From FEB-35 sp050263095 (lineage in GTDB: Bacteria > Desulfobacterota > Deferrimicrobia > Deferrimicrobiales > Deferrimicrobiaceae): 43,869 nucleotides of DNA. The notes beneath the pieces were generated by a model. The model had not been told where the DNA came from and ran no database searches. It worked only from the letters and a program-made list of their open reading frames with translations. Below are positions 24,040 to 32,969 of this stretch, piece by piece. Position 1 is the stretch's first letter; the number at the start of each line of letters is the position of its first letter. The translations under genes and the position numbers were made by a program. Location of the stretch: contig JBLNEW010000067.1 in the NCBI GenBank assembly GCA_050263095.1, forward strand, positions 1 to 43,869. Direction: 5' to 3'.

Positions 24040-24228
24040 TCTTCTCAGGCCCCCGACAATCTGATACCGTCCTTTTCCGGTCCTTGAAAGGCTGTTCCTG
24101 CCGGAACAAGGGAGGGAAGGGGCGATTCATGGGGGAAGATAGAACTTTGCCTTCCTGTTTGCATCATTACAAGTGGCACGGAACGGACTGGCGTGCTTCT
24201 TGATCGTTTTTGGAGCGAGAGAGGCGGC

Positions 24229-24678
24229 ATGAGGCGTTTTCGAAAACCTGCAGTCGTCGCATGGACTGTCTTTCTGACCGTCTTCCTGCCGGGAGTCGGC
24301 GGGCCGGGGGAAAGCGTGCTCTGCTTCGGCGCCGACGGCCACGTCGCCGTCGAGGCCGCCGTATCGCCCGGCGCGTGTTATTCCGCGTCCGTGGCGTGGC
24401 GCACGCCGGTTGACGCCCCCGAAAGGGAACTTTCGCGCGAGCCGGACCATTGCGGTCCCTGCGCGGACGTCCTCTCTCTTTCCGGGCCGTGGGCGAATTT
24501 CGCTTTCTCGTCGCAAATCTCCGGACATGCAGGCCAACTTGCGACATCGCCTTCGCCGGCCTTCCTCCAAACCGATGAAATACCGGCTTTGCCCCGCGAT
24601 GAACTTCTCACGGTACGCGCCTGTACGCCCGCCGGGGCTCCCTGCGCCTTCCTTCGGACAACCGTTCTCCTGATCTAG
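24229..24678 (+). CDS. Small secreted Cys-containing protein preceding czcCBA
   Basis: 149 residues from the ATG at 24229 (GAGAGGCGGC upstream). The signal peptide (VVAWTVFLTVFLPGVGGPGES) is followed by VLCFGADGHVAVEAA and, in mid-chain, DHCGPCADVLSL, a CxxC pair. There are six or so Cys in all, and a second Cys pair near the end. I know no named family; proteins with an LC-GADGHVA start and a CGPC motif near metal RND operons look related, but I cannot check this. It is the first plus-strand gene before czcC, separated by 152 bases that contain a perfect stem-loop. A periplasmic metal-binding or redox role is inference. Confidence 0.7.
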   Translation: MRRFRKPAVVAWTVFLTVFLPGVGGPGESVLCFGADGHVAVEAAVSPGACYSASVAWRTPVDAPERELSREPDHCGPCADVLSLSGPWANFAFSSQISGHAGQLATSPSPAFLQTDEIPALPRDELLTVRACTPAGAPCAFLRTTVLLI

Positions 24679-24699
24679 ACCTGCTCCATCGAACATCCC

Positions 24700-24725
24700 C
24701 CGTCGCTCACCGCGATGAGCGACGG
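24700..24725 (+). other. Perfect intercistronic stem-loop before czcC
   Basis: CCGTCGCTCA-CCGCGA-TGAGCGACGG: a 10-bp perfect stem with a 6-base loop and no T-run. It may stabilise the downstream mRNA or act as a partial terminator between the small secreted protein and the pump genes. Confidence 0.5.
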
Positions 24726-24830
24726 CGCTCTGGTCCGCTTCCGTCCCTGCGCGGAATGGGGCGGGACGGCAGTCGTCATATATCGAGGTCGCGAGGCGAC
24801 TTGGTCATCGGGTCAAAGGAGGTGGCGGGA

Positions 24831-26108
24831 TTGGGTTCTTCCATCGGATCCATGTTTTCGGCTCTGCTGGCATTGCTGATTGCGGCAAACGTCGCATCGG
24901 CATCCTCCGCGGAGAAGGTCTTCGGTCTGCCCGAAGTCCTATCCTGTGCCCTGGATAACAACTGGGAGCTCAAGGCGTTGCGCGCCGAGAGGGGACTGCG
25001 CGAGGCGGCGAAGATCCGGGCGGGCCTGCTCCCCAACCCTTCCCTTGAGTTCGAGGGCGCCGGCGATTTCATCTTCGCAAACGAAGGCGAACGGAGGTTC
25101 TCCGCCGCCTTGTCCCAGGAGATCCTGACCGCCGGGAAAAGGACCAAGAGGCTTACGGTCGCCGGGAAGGACCTGGAAGTGTACGGATACCGGATAGCCG
25201 ACGCGCAGCGACTCCTTGTCGAGGAGGTCAAGGTCGCCTTCTACGATCTCCTCCTGGCCGAACAGCAGTTGAAGCTGGCCGGGAGGTTCGCGGAGCTCAA
25301 CGAGCAGCTCCTTCAGGTCGCGCGGGACAGGTTCGAGGCCGGGGACATTCCCGAGCTGGAATTGAACCTGGCCCGCGTGGAAGTGGCCAGGAGCAGGGAA
25401 CGGCAGGCGCAAGCGCAACGGGAAGTCGAACCGAGGCGGTTGAAACTCCTTTCCCTTATGGGCCTCCCCCCGGATTCGGGGGCTGCATTCGCGGGCGCAC
25501 TCGAAAGGCATGCGTTCTCAGCCCGGATCGAGGACCTGAAAGCCCTGGCGCTTTCCCGGAGACCGGACCTCCTGGCCCTGGCAGTCGAGAAGGAAAAGGC
25601 GGAGGCGGCGATCCGCATGGCGGAGGCGGAAGGGATTCCCAACGTGACGGCGTCGCTCTCCCTGGAGCGGGAAGGGTCTTCGCTTGACGTCGGAGACATA
25701 ACGGCGAAAGACCGCGACAAGCTGGTGGGGCTAAAGCTGTCGGTGCCTCTCCCTCTGTTCGACCGGAACCAGGCGGGAAAGAAGGAAGCGATCACGTGGA
25801 GGACAAGCGCCGAAAACCGGTACGCATCCGCCAGGAAAAACATGGAGAGGAGCGTGGAAGCGGCTTTTTCCCGCCTGATGTCCACCGGGATATCGCTGTC
25901 GATCTACGACAAGGACATCTTCCCCCAGCTCGAAGAAAACCTCCGGCTGACTCTGGAAGCCTACCGCATGGGGGAGGTGGGCTTTCTCTCGGCAATCGAA
26001 GAGCAAAGGAAGTTTCTCGAGGTGAACGAAGCATACCTGTCGGCTCTCCACGAATGGAACACGTCCATGTCCCGGCTCACGGCGGCGTCAGGCGGAGGGA
26101 TCGAATGA
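24831..26108 (+). CDS. czcC: CzcC-type outer-membrane efflux protein
   Basis: 425 residues from a TTG at 24831, which has AAAGGAGG eight bases upstream and leads straight into a signal peptide (GSMFSALLALLIAANVASASS). An ATG at 24852 is the alternative. Outer-membrane efflux repeats are seen as SCALDNNWELKALRAERGLREAAKIRAGLLPNPSLEFEG and again in the second half (LRLTLEAYRMGEVGFLSAIEEQRKFLE). It forms the outer-membrane duct of the divalent-metal pump encoded by the next two genes, 37 bases downstream. Length and the NPSLEFEG signature suit the CzcC/CnrC group. Confidence 0.9.
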   Translation: MGSSIGSMFSALLALLIAANVASASSAEKVFGLPEVLSCALDNNWELKALRAERGLREAAKIRAGLLPNPSLEFEGAGDFIFANEGERRFSAALSQEILTAGKRTKRLTVAGKDLEVYGYRIADAQRLLVEEVKVAFYDLLLAEQQLKLAGRFAELNEQLLQVARDRFEAGDIPELELNLARVEVARSRERQAQAQREVEPRRLKLLSLMGLPPDSGAAFAGALERHAFSARIEDLKALALSRRPDLLALAVEKEKAEAAIRMAEAEGIPNVTASLSLEREGSSLDVGDITAKDRDKLVGLKLSVPLPLFDRNQAGKKEAITWRTSAENRYASARKNMERSVEAAFSRLMSTGISLSIYDKDIFPQLEENLRLTLEAYRMGEVGFLSAIEEQRKFLEVNEAYLSALHEWNTSMSRLTAASGGGIE

Positions 26109-26145
26109 CGGGTGCAACACGAATCGAGTACGGCGGAGGAAACGA

Positions 26146-27375
26146 ATGAGAAAGATGGGGACCTTTGCGATCGTTTCGATAGCGGTCGCTGTCGTCGTGG
26201 GCGGCGCCTTTGTGTACAGGTTCAGCCAAATCGCGACAGGAGGAAAACGGGCGACCGAGGAAAGAACGGCGGCGGTCGATGCCGGGAAAAGCAGCGGAGG
26301 AATGGAAGCGGGAGACAAGCAGCCCCGCGGCGTTCGACTGAAACCGGAGATACCGCAAAACCGCGCCGTCGTCGTGGAGACCGCGAAAAAGATGACTATG
26401 GGCGGCCTGATCGCAGCGACCGGCAAGGTGGAATCCAACGCGGACCGGACCGCCCACGTCTCACCAAGGATTCCCGGAAAGATCGTGTGGGTCGGAGCGA
26501 GTCTCGGAGACACCGTCGTCTCCGGGCAGGTCCTTGCCCGACTGGACAGCGTGGAATTGGGGGAGGCACTGTCCGAATACTACAAGGCCCGGTCCCGGGT
26601 AGACCTTGCGAAGGGCAACATGGAGAGGACAAGGTCCCTCGTCGAGAAAAAGATCGCCGCCCGAAAGGAGATCCTGCAGGCGGAAACGGAATACCGGATG
26701 TCGATATCCGAGCTCCATGTCGACGAGGAACGGCTGAGGCTCTACGGCCTTTCGCCATCGGAATTCGAAAAGCACGCGGAGGAAAATAGAATCCTCCTCC
26801 CCGTCCACTCCCCCATCTCCGGGGTCGTGACCCAGAAGCATACGACCGTCGGGGAGCTGGCCGATCCTTCGAAAAACCTCTTCACGGTCGCCGACCTTTC
26901 TTCCGTGTGGGTGCTGGTCGACATCAACGAGAAAGACCTGGCGAAGATCGAAAAGGGAGGGACGGCGGCGGTAAAGGTCGGTGCTTTCCCCGACATGGTC
27001 TTCAGGGGAAAGGTAACCTACATAGCCGATCTGGTGGATGAAACCACTCGTGCCGTGAAAGCGCGTATCGAGGTGGCAAACCCGGGGAGGAAGTTAAAAC
27101 CCGAGATGTTCGCCGCGGTTGAGCTGACTATCCCGCGGAGAGGCGCGCCGGTGCTGGCAGTCCCCGAGGAGGCCATCGTCGAGCTGGAAGGGAAGAAGGT
27201 CCTGTTCCTCACCGGTGACGACGACGAATTCATCCCCGGGGAAGTGGCGACGGGGGCCAACTGGGGAGGCTGGGTGGAGGTAACCGCGGGCCTGAAAGAA
27301 GGAGATCGGTATGCGGCAAAGGGGGGGTTTCTCTTGAAGTCGGAGCTGAAAAAAGGCGAACTCGGAGAGGAATAG
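26146..27375 (+). CDS. czcB: CzcB-type periplasmic adaptor
   Basis: 409 residues. GGAGGAAACG precedes the ATG. An N-terminal anchor (FAIVSIAVAVVVGGAFVYRF) is followed by a charged linker, then lipoyl/barrel-sandwich halves (TGKVESNADRTAHVSPRIPGKIVWVGASLGDTVVSGQVLARL and SPISGVVTQKHTTVGELADPSKNLFTVADLSSVWVLVDINE) with a helical hairpin between. No YHS-type metal module is present, unlike the CusB-like protein in this window. It bridges CzcA and CzcC. The stop is four bases before the czcA ATG. Confidence 0.92.
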   Translation: MRKMGTFAIVSIAVAVVVGGAFVYRFSQIATGGKRATEERTAAVDAGKSSGGMEAGDKQPRGVRLKPEIPQNRAVVVETAKKMTMGGLIAATGKVESNADRTAHVSPRIPGKIVWVGASLGDTVVSGQVLARLDSVELGEALSEYYKARSRVDLAKGNMERTRSLVEKKIAARKEILQAETEYRMSISELHVDEERLRLYGLSPSEFEKHAEENRILLPVHSPISGVVTQKHTTVGELADPSKNLFTVADLSSVWVLVDINEKDLAKIEKGGTAAVKVGAFPDMVFRGKVTYIADLVDETTRAVKARIEVANPGRKLKPEMFAAVELTIPRRGAPVLAVPEEAIVELEGKKVLFLTGDDDEFIPGEVATGANWGGWVEVTAGLKEGDRYAAKGGFLLKSELKKGELGEE

Positions 27376-27379
27376 GATC

Positions 27380-30300
27380 ATGATCGACAGGATCCTCAAA
27401 TTTTCCCTGGAACAGCGGCTGCTGGTCGTCATGGCGATCCTCCTCCTTTCCGGCGCCGGTCTGTGGGCGATGAACCGGCTTCCCGTGGACGCATTCCCGG
27501 ACGTCACGAACGTCCAGGTGCAGGTGCTGACCCAGGCGGGCGGGATGGCCCCGACCGAGGTGGAGAAACAGGTCACCTTCCCCATAGAGACCACCATGGG
27601 GGGGCTTCCCCGCCTCCAGGAGGTCCGCTCCCTCTCCAAGATAGGCCTCTCCGTGATCACGGTGGTGTTCGAGGACGGGGTCGACATCTACTTCGCCCGG
27701 CAGCAGGTCTTCGAGCGCCTCCAGCAGGCGCGCGAGCGGCTTCCGAAGGGGATGGAACCGCAGCTGGGGCCCATCACCACCGGACTGGGAGAAATCTACC
27801 AATACCTGGTCGAGGGGGAAAACCACGACATCCGGGAGCTCCGCGCGCTGCAGGACTGGGTGGTCCGGCCGATCCTGCGCACGGTCCCCGGCGTCACCGA
27901 CGTCAATTCCTTCGGCGGACAGGTGAAGCAGTACCAGGTCCTGCTGGACCCGGGGAAACTGAAAAGCTTCAACCTGACGCTGCACGACGTCATGGAGGCC
28001 GTGGAGAAGAACAACGCCAACAGCGGAGCCGGTTACATCGAGCATCGGGAGGAACAGTACATCGTCCGTGGACTGGGCCTGGCCAGGGGCCTTGCCGACC
28101 TGGAACGGATCGTCGTGGCGACCCGGCACGGGACGCCGATCCATCTCGACGACGTGGCGCAGCTTCGGGTCGGCAGCGAACCGCGCCAGGGGGCCACTAC
28201 CCGCGACGGCAAGGGGGAAGCGGTGGCCGGCATCGTGATGATGCTCCAGGGGGCCTCGAGCAAGGATGTGGTCGCCGGGGCCAAGGAAAAGGTCAAGACC
28301 ATCCAGAAGCTTCTGCCGGAGGGGGTGCGCCTGGTCCCCTACTACGACCGGACCGAGCTGGTCCGCAAGACGATCCGGACGGTCCGGAACAATCTCCTGG
28401 AGGGCGGCCTGCTGGTCGTGGCAGTCCTTTATTATTTCCTCGGCAACGCCCGTGCGGCCCTCATCGTGGCCCTGGTAATCCCTCTTTCGATGCTTTTTTC
28501 CTTCCTCGGGATGAACTGGCTCAGGCTCTCGGCCAACCTCATGACGCTGGGAGCCATCGACTTCGGAATGATCGTCGACGGGAGCGTGGTTATGGTGGAG
28601 AACACCATGCGGAATCTCGGCGAAAGGAAGAAGGGGGAAGGTTTCATCCGAACGATCTTCGATTCGGCCAGGGAGGTCGCCCGTCCGATCGTCTTTGGAG
28701 TCGGAATTATCATCATCGTCTACATTCCCATCGTGACTCTCCGGGACATGGAGGGGAAGATGTTTTCCCCCATGGCGTACACCGTGGGATTCGCCCTCCT
28801 GGGCTCCCTGATCCTGACGATGACGGCCGTTCCCGCTCTCTGTTCCCTGCTTCTGAAAGATGGAATCGCCGAGGAGAAGGACCCGTGGCTTCTCCGCACA
28901 CTCCGGGAGGCCTACCTTCCCGCACTGCGGAAGTCGATCGCCCACCCGGGTAAGACCTTGACCGTCACCGGCGCCGCACTGGGCCTGGCCCTGGCCCTTG
29001 TCCCCTTCCTGGGGAGCGAGTTCCTGCCGACCCTGGACGAGGGAACCATCACGGTGCAATCATTCCGCCTTCCCTCGGTCTCCGTTACCGACACGGTGAA
29101 AACCGCCGCCGCCGTGGAAAAGGCGCTCCTGTCCTTTCCCGAAGTGGAGAAGGTGGTTTCCCGGGCCGGCCGCGCGGAAATCGCCTCGGACCCGATGGGG
29201 ATCGAAGTTTCCGACATCTTCGTCAACCTTAAGCCACGCCAAGAATGGAAAACGGCCCGCGCCAAGGAGGAACTGGTGGACCGTATGCGGGAGCGGCTGG
29301 AAAACATCCCCGGCATGTCCTTCTCCTTCACGCAGCCGATCGCCCTGCGGGTCGACGAGCTGGTTTCGGGAGTGAAGTCCCAGATCGCCGTGAAGATTTT
29401 CGGCGACGACATGGAAATCCTGAAGGCGAAGGGCGAGGAGATCGCGCGGATCGTCGAGAAAGTCGGAGGGGCCGCCGATGTCACCGTGGAGAAGATATCC
29501 GGACTGGGATACCTTCAGATTGAAATAGACCGCGCGGCCATAGCCCGCTACGGCATAAACGTGAGCGACATACAGGACGTCCTGGAAATCGCCGTGGGCG
29601 GGAAACCGGTTTCGGAGCTTTTCGAGGGGCAACGGCGCTTCTCCATCGCGCTGCGGTTTCCCGAGCAGTTGAGCAACGACGTGGAGAAGATCGGCGAGAT
29701 CCTGGTCCCCGCCCCAGGGGGGGCAAGAATACCCATACGGCAACTGGGAAAGGTCTACACCGAGGAGGGGCCGGCCCAGATCTCCCGGGAGAACGGCTCC
29801 CGCCGGATTGTCGTGGAGTGCAACGTGTCAGGGCGCGACATCGGCAGTTTCGTCGCCGCTGCCAAGGACGCCATCGAGGCGAAGGTCAAACTTCCGCCCA
29901 CATACTACATCACCTGGGGCGGGCAGTTCGAGAACCAGCAGCGGGCGATGGCAAGGCTCTCCGTCATACTCCCGATCTGCCTGGCCTTGATCTTTATCCT
30001 GCTCTTTTCCGCCTTCAACTCGGTGCGCCAGGGGTTCCTGATCCTCCTGAACGTCCCCTTTGCCGTCATCGGCGGAATCGTGTCCCTATTTCTCCGGGGG
30101 CTGCCGTTCTCCGTCTCCGCGGCCGTGGGATTCATCGCCCTCTTCGGCGTAGCCGTTCTCAACGGGATCGTCATGGTCTCCTATTTCAACAAGCTCCGCG
30201 AGAAAGGGATTCCGCTGGACGAAGCCATACTGGAAGGGGCAGAGGTGAGGCTGCGCCCCGTCCTGATGACGGCCCTGGTTGCATCCCTGGGCTTCATCCC

Positions 30301-30451
30301 CATGGCGCTGTCCCAAGGGACTGGCGCGGAAGTGCAGCGGCCGCTGGCCACGGTCGTCATCGGCGGCCTGATAACGTCGACGTTCCTTACGCTGATCGTC
30401 CTCCCTACCATCTATCGTTGGTGGGAGGCGAGGGTCGAAACGAAAGAATAA
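27380..30451 (+). CDS. czcA: CzcA-type divalent-metal RND efflux pump
   Basis: 1023 residues, normal for the family. TM1 lies near 13-31; the N-terminus (LPVDAFPDVTNVQVQVLTQAGG) is the classical CzcA/CnrA form. The TM4 motif GAIDFGMIVDGSVVMVEN (about 390-407) has the Asp and Glu of the proton path, and TM11 reads GFIALFGVAVLNGIVMVSY (about 917), typical of Zn/Co/Cd/Ni pumps and distinct from the Cus-like pump at 2240-5557. The porter region has GSEFLPTLDEGTI. The exact metal cannot be assigned. It ends 34 bases before the convergent beta-barrel gene. Confidence 0.94.
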   Translation: MIDRILKFSLEQRLLVVMAILLLSGAGLWAMNRLPVDAFPDVTNVQVQVLTQAGGMAPTEVEKQVTFPIETTMGGLPRLQEVRSLSKIGLSVITVVFEDGVDIYFARQQVFERLQQARERLPKGMEPQLGPITTGLGEIYQYLVEGENHDIRELRALQDWVVRPILRTVPGVTDVNSFGGQVKQYQVLLDPGKLKSFNLTLHDVMEAVEKNNANSGAGYIEHREEQYIVRGLGLARGLADLERIVVATRHGTPIHLDDVAQLRVGSEPRQGATTRDGKGEAVAGIVMMLQGASSKDVVAGAKEKVKTIQKLLPEGVRLVPYYDRTELVRKTIRTVRNNLLEGGLLVVAVLYYFLGNARAALIVALVIPLSMLFSFLGMNWLRLSANLMTLGAIDFGMIVDGSVVMVENTMRNLGERKKGEGFIRTIFDSAREVARPIVFGVGIIIIVYIPIVTLRDMEGKMFSPMAYTVGFALLGSLILTMTAVPALCSLLLKDGIAEEKDPWLLRTLREAYLPALRKSIAHPGKTLTVTGAALGLALALVPFLGSEFLPTLDEGTITVQSFRLPSVSVTDTVKTAAAVEKALLSFPEVEKVVSRAGRAEIASDPMGIEVSDIFVNLKPRQEWKTARAKEELVDRMRERLENIPGMSFSFTQPIALRVDELVSGVKSQIAVKIFGDDMEILKAKGEEIARIVEKVGGAADVTVEKISGLGYLQIEIDRAAIARYGINVSDIQDVLEIAVGGKPVSELFEGQRRFSIALRFPEQLSNDVEKIGEILVPAPGGARIPIRQLGKVYTEEGPAQISRENGSRRIVVECNVSGRDIGSFVAAAKDAIEAKVKLPPTYYITWGGQFENQQRAMARLSVILPICLALIFILLFSAFNSVRQGFLILLNVPFAVIGGIVSLFLRGLPFSVSAAVGFIALFGVAVLNGIVMVSYFNKLREKGIPLDEAILEGAEVRLRPVLMTALVASLGFIPMALSQGTGAEVQRPLATVVIGGLITSTFLTLIVLPTIYRWWEARVETKE

Positions 30452-30485
30452 CGCGGGGAGACACCCCCGATTATCACGCTTCCGC

Positions 30486-31289
30486 CTAAAAAAGCGGGTG
30501 CTCCAGGGATAGATACAGGAACGCACCGTACTCGCCGCCGGAAGGCCCCACTCCGATCGGCATCGCTATCCCGGGAACGATCTGGAGGCCCGATTTGCAA
30601 TTCAACGCGAAACGGACGCCCGGATTGATGAAAAATGAATGCTCCCGGCTTGTCAGGCCGTTTCCTTCCGCCGACTCGCTTGACGTCCCGACGGCTTCGA
30701 TCAGAACGTTGAAATTCTCCGTGAGGAGGTGAACAATGCCGGCTGCGTAGTTGAATCCGACGGTATCCGCCTTTCCGCCGTCCGCCGCTTCGGCTCCGGG
30801 GACGAACGTCATCCCCAGGTTCCAATGGCCCACAATTTTTTCGGAAAGTTCGAAGCTCAGCGGAAGGTTTGCCTGGTACCCCGCCGAACCGTTTCCCAAG
30901 CCTTTATCGTGGTTCCCTGTTGGAACGATCAGGGACAGCCGGGGGGCGAATGCAACCTTGTCTTTCAGGACCGCCTGCCAGCGGTAATTCAGCAAGACAT
31001 CCCCGAATCCCGTTTCGGTCCCGTCATCGCGCAGATGAAGGATGGGAACGGTATAGGAAAGCTGGTGTGTTTCCTTCGGTACCGGCCACTCCTGGGTAAA
31101 GCTGTAGGCCCAGGACCTGTCCTTCATGTACTGGAACGTCTGTATGTGTTGAACGATTCCTTTTTCCTGGTTGTATGCCTCCTCCAGCAGGAAGGAATTG
31201 TCGCGGATTTTTCCTGTTTCCTCTCCTCGCGCCACAGCCGAAATCAATATAACTATTGCCGCAATGAACAATCCGCTCCATTCCCTCAT
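30486..31289 (-). CDS. Outer-membrane beta-barrel of the MetA/phenol-transport type
   Basis: 267 residues from the ATG at 31289, which overlaps the cytochrome stop (ATGA). The signal peptide (LFIAAIVILISAVARGEE) is followed by alternating amphipathic strands: TFQYMKDRSWAYSFTQEWPVP, GFGDVLLNYRWQAV, AFAPRLSLIVPTGNHDKGLGNGSAGYQANLPLSFEL, INPGVRFALNCKSGLQIVPGIAMPIG, and a C-terminal Phe. GFGDVLLNYR and VPTGN are hallmarks of the family annotated as MetA-pathway or transporter barrels. Substrate unknown. It is the last gene of an ArsR-headed operon. Confidence 0.78.
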   Translation of the reverse strand: MREWSGLFIAAIVILISAVARGEETGKIRDNSFLLEEAYNQEKGIVQHIQTFQYMKDRSWAYSFTQEWPVPKETHQLSYTVPILHLRDDGTETGFGDVLLNYRWQAVLKDKVAFAPRLSLIVPTGNHDKGLGNGSAGYQANLPLSFELSEKIVGHWNLGMTFVPGAEAADGGKADTVGFNYAAGIVHLLTENFNVLIEAVGTSSESAEGNGLTSREHSFFINPGVRFALNCKSGLQIVPGIAMPIGVGPSGGEYGAFLYLSLEHPLF

Positions 31290-31627
31290 TTTCCCGCCCC
31301 GATCCTGCCCGCAACGGAAAGGTAAAGTTCCAGGTCCGCCGCCTGGTCGCCGCCGAGCGACGCCCGGGCCGCCATCCTCTTTACGATCCCGCGCCACTGT
31401 TCCGGAGAATACTCATGCGGAAGGAAGAGCCTGTGGCAGGCCGCGCACTCGGTCACCATTATCGCCCGTCCCCTGCGCAGGGCGTCCAGGTCCGTCCCCG
31501 CCGGGAGGGCTCCCGAGGCTCGCAGCTCGTCGGCCGTTGGAATCGAGGCTTTCCCCGCGGCGCAGGAGGAAATTCCGGCAGCCAGAAAAATAAACGCGAC
31601 CATGACGAGCAGGCGGTGAAATCGCAT
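31286..31627 (-). CDS. Monohaem c-type cytochrome lipoprotein
   Basis: 113 residues. The ATG at 31627 has GGGGGTGCAAAGG upstream. The lipoprotein signal (LLVMVAFIFLAAGISSCAAG) puts a lipidated Cys at about residue 21. One haem motif, ECAACHRLFLPHEYSPEQWRGIVKRM, gives CxxCH near residue 60, with a helix after it and Met residues (MAAR) that could be the sixth ligand. It should carry electrons at the periplasmic or outer-membrane face. It lies between a porin gene (21 bases) and a barrel gene (overlap), so the three envelope proteins may work together. Confidence 0.83.
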   Translation of the reverse strand: MRFHRLLVMVAFIFLAAGISSCAAGKASIPTADELRASGALPAGTDLDALRRGRAIMVTECAACHRLFLPHEYSPEQWRGIVKRMAARASLGGDQAADLELYLSVAGRIGAGK

Positions 31628-31648
31628 CCTTTGCACCCCCAACACGAA

Positions 31649-32905
31649 TTAAAATTGCCAGCCCAGGCCGAAGTTGACAAGGGTGGGCAGGTCCGTCCCG
31701 GAGGCATCGTCCCGGAACTGGACGTCCCCCTTGGCCACAAGCGTCGGCGTCAGAAAGAAGCTTGCGCCGAGGGTCCATTCCCGGCGGTCCCCCGCCGGGT
31801 TTTTCGCAACGCCCTCCGGCATCCTGTACTGCGTGTCGAAGTCCTCGTACCGCGCGAAGACCGCGGCGTCGGATTTGGCGAGTTTTCCTTTTTTCCATGC
31901 TGCGGGAAATACGTGATACGCCCCCTCAATATACCATCCGAAGATCTCCGAGGCGGTCCCGTTGCCGATCTGCCTCGCTCCCTGGATACGCTCGTGGGCG
32001 ACCGCGCCCCGAAAGTCGAGCTTCCACACGGAGTACTCGAAATCTCCCGAGAGGATACGCAAATCCCCGTCGATTCCCGGATTATTTCCCTGGTTCCCGT
32101 TGTCGACGCCGCCGTAATAGGCGGAGGCCCCGAGCCGCAAGAACCTGCCGAGCCCGGGCCAACCGACGAGGGGGAAGAAATCCATGCGGCCGGTGACGGC
32201 AGGCTCGTGAAGGCTCGACCGCTCCTTGATCCGCCCGTCGCGGATCCCGTTGACGGCGCCGAACTGCGATCCGTCCAGTCCGCCGAGAAGGTACAGCTCG
32301 TACTTCAGCGAGGGGCCGATCCCTCCGAATACGCCGATGCCGTCGGCGAACCAGGTCGTCGGGACGATCACCCTGTCGAAGGAGGGCCGCTCTACTCCGT
32401 AGAATGTCGGCGGCTCATGCTTCCTGTTGGTGATCCCGACGGGCACGAGTACCCTGCCGAACCGGATATTCACCGGGTCCGACAGCAGGAAATCGAGGTA
32501 GGCCTGCTCGATGGACAGCTCCCCGTCGCTCTCGCTCGAGACAAAGGCGTGCTCGAGCTCAACCTCGGAGTGGAAACGGATCCAGTCGCTGAAGGTGTAG
32601 CCGACGTACGCCACCAGGCGGTGGATGTCGAACTGGTCCGGAGCGCTTCCCTCCCCGAAGTTCGCGTGCATCTCTCCGTAGCCGCCGAGGGTGAACTTGT
32701 CCATCCAGGATCCGCCGTAGGACGTTTTCGTCTTATCCATCGATTCGACCCGCTCCGAAAGGCGCTTGACCTCCTTCTCCAGTTCCCCTATGCGTCCGGC
32801 GGCGTTGTCCGTCCCCGTCTCCTGCGCGTTTGTCTCCGATGCGCCTCCGATCAGCAGAAAAAGCAAAATCGCCGCGATCGAATTGGCTATTATCTTTCCC
32901 GGCAT
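31649..32905 (-). CDS. Outer-membrane porin-like beta-barrel
   Basis: 418 residues. GAAGGAGGCCACGC precedes the ATG. The signal peptide ends near ETNAQE. Next is a coiled coil (AAGRIGELEKEVKRLSERVESMDK, about 35-60), then a barrel: FTLGGYGEMHANFG, HRLVAYVGYTFSDWIRFHSEVELEHAF, RFGRVLVPVGI, and a terminal NFGLGWQF ending in Phe. The coiled coil plus barrel resembles phosphate-selective (OprP-like) or coiled-coil-tethered porins. The ligand is unknown. Between it and arsR lies an operator-like palindrome, so expression is probably repressed by that ArsR. Confidence 0.82.
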   Translation of the reverse strand: MPGKIIANSIAAILLFLLIGGASETNAQETGTDNAAGRIGELEKEVKRLSERVESMDKTKTSYGGSWMDKFTLGGYGEMHANFGEGSAPDQFDIHRLVAYVGYTFSDWIRFHSEVELEHAFVSSESDGELSIEQAYLDFLLSDPVNIRFGRVLVPVGITNRKHEPPTFYGVERPSFDRVIVPTTWFADGIGVFGGIGPSLKYELYLLGGLDGSQFGAVNGIRDGRIKERSSLHEPAVTGRMDFFPLVGWPGLGRFLRLGASAYYGGVDNGNQGNNPGIDGDLRILSGDFEYSVWKLDFRGAVAHERIQGARQIGNGTASEIFGWYIEGAYHVFPAAWKKGKLAKSDAAVFARYEDFDTQYRMPEGVAKNPAGDRREWTLGASFFLTPTLVAKGDVQFRDDASGTDLPTLVNFGLGWQF

Positions 32906-32931
32906 GCGTGGCCTCCTTCGCCTTCATACTT

Positions 32932-32947
32932 ACGACTGAACAGTCGT
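32932..32947. promoter_or_regulatory. Operator-like palindrome before the porin gene
   Basis: ACGACTG-AA-CAGTCGT is a perfect 7-bp inverted repeat, 26 bases upstream of the porin ATG. On the minus strand it falls between TTTACA and AAGTAT, 17 bases apart, so a bound repressor would cover a promoter. The -10 match is weak. Confidence 0.5.
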
Positions 32948-32969
32948 TTGTAAATATGATGAAAAAAAA

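Noticed and set aside
24174..24204. Two overlapping sigma-54-like motifs before the czc unit
   Set aside because: TGGCACG is perfect in one, but its -12 part reads GGACT; the other has GA in place of the near-invariant GC at -12. Both are too imperfect to call.
27230..29059. 609-codon minus-strand open frame
   Set aside because: Antisense to czcA/czcB; no recognisable domain and shadow-like composition.
31415..32953. 512-codon plus-strand open frame
   Set aside because: Antisense to the porin gene, which has a signal peptide, ribosome site and barrel pattern.
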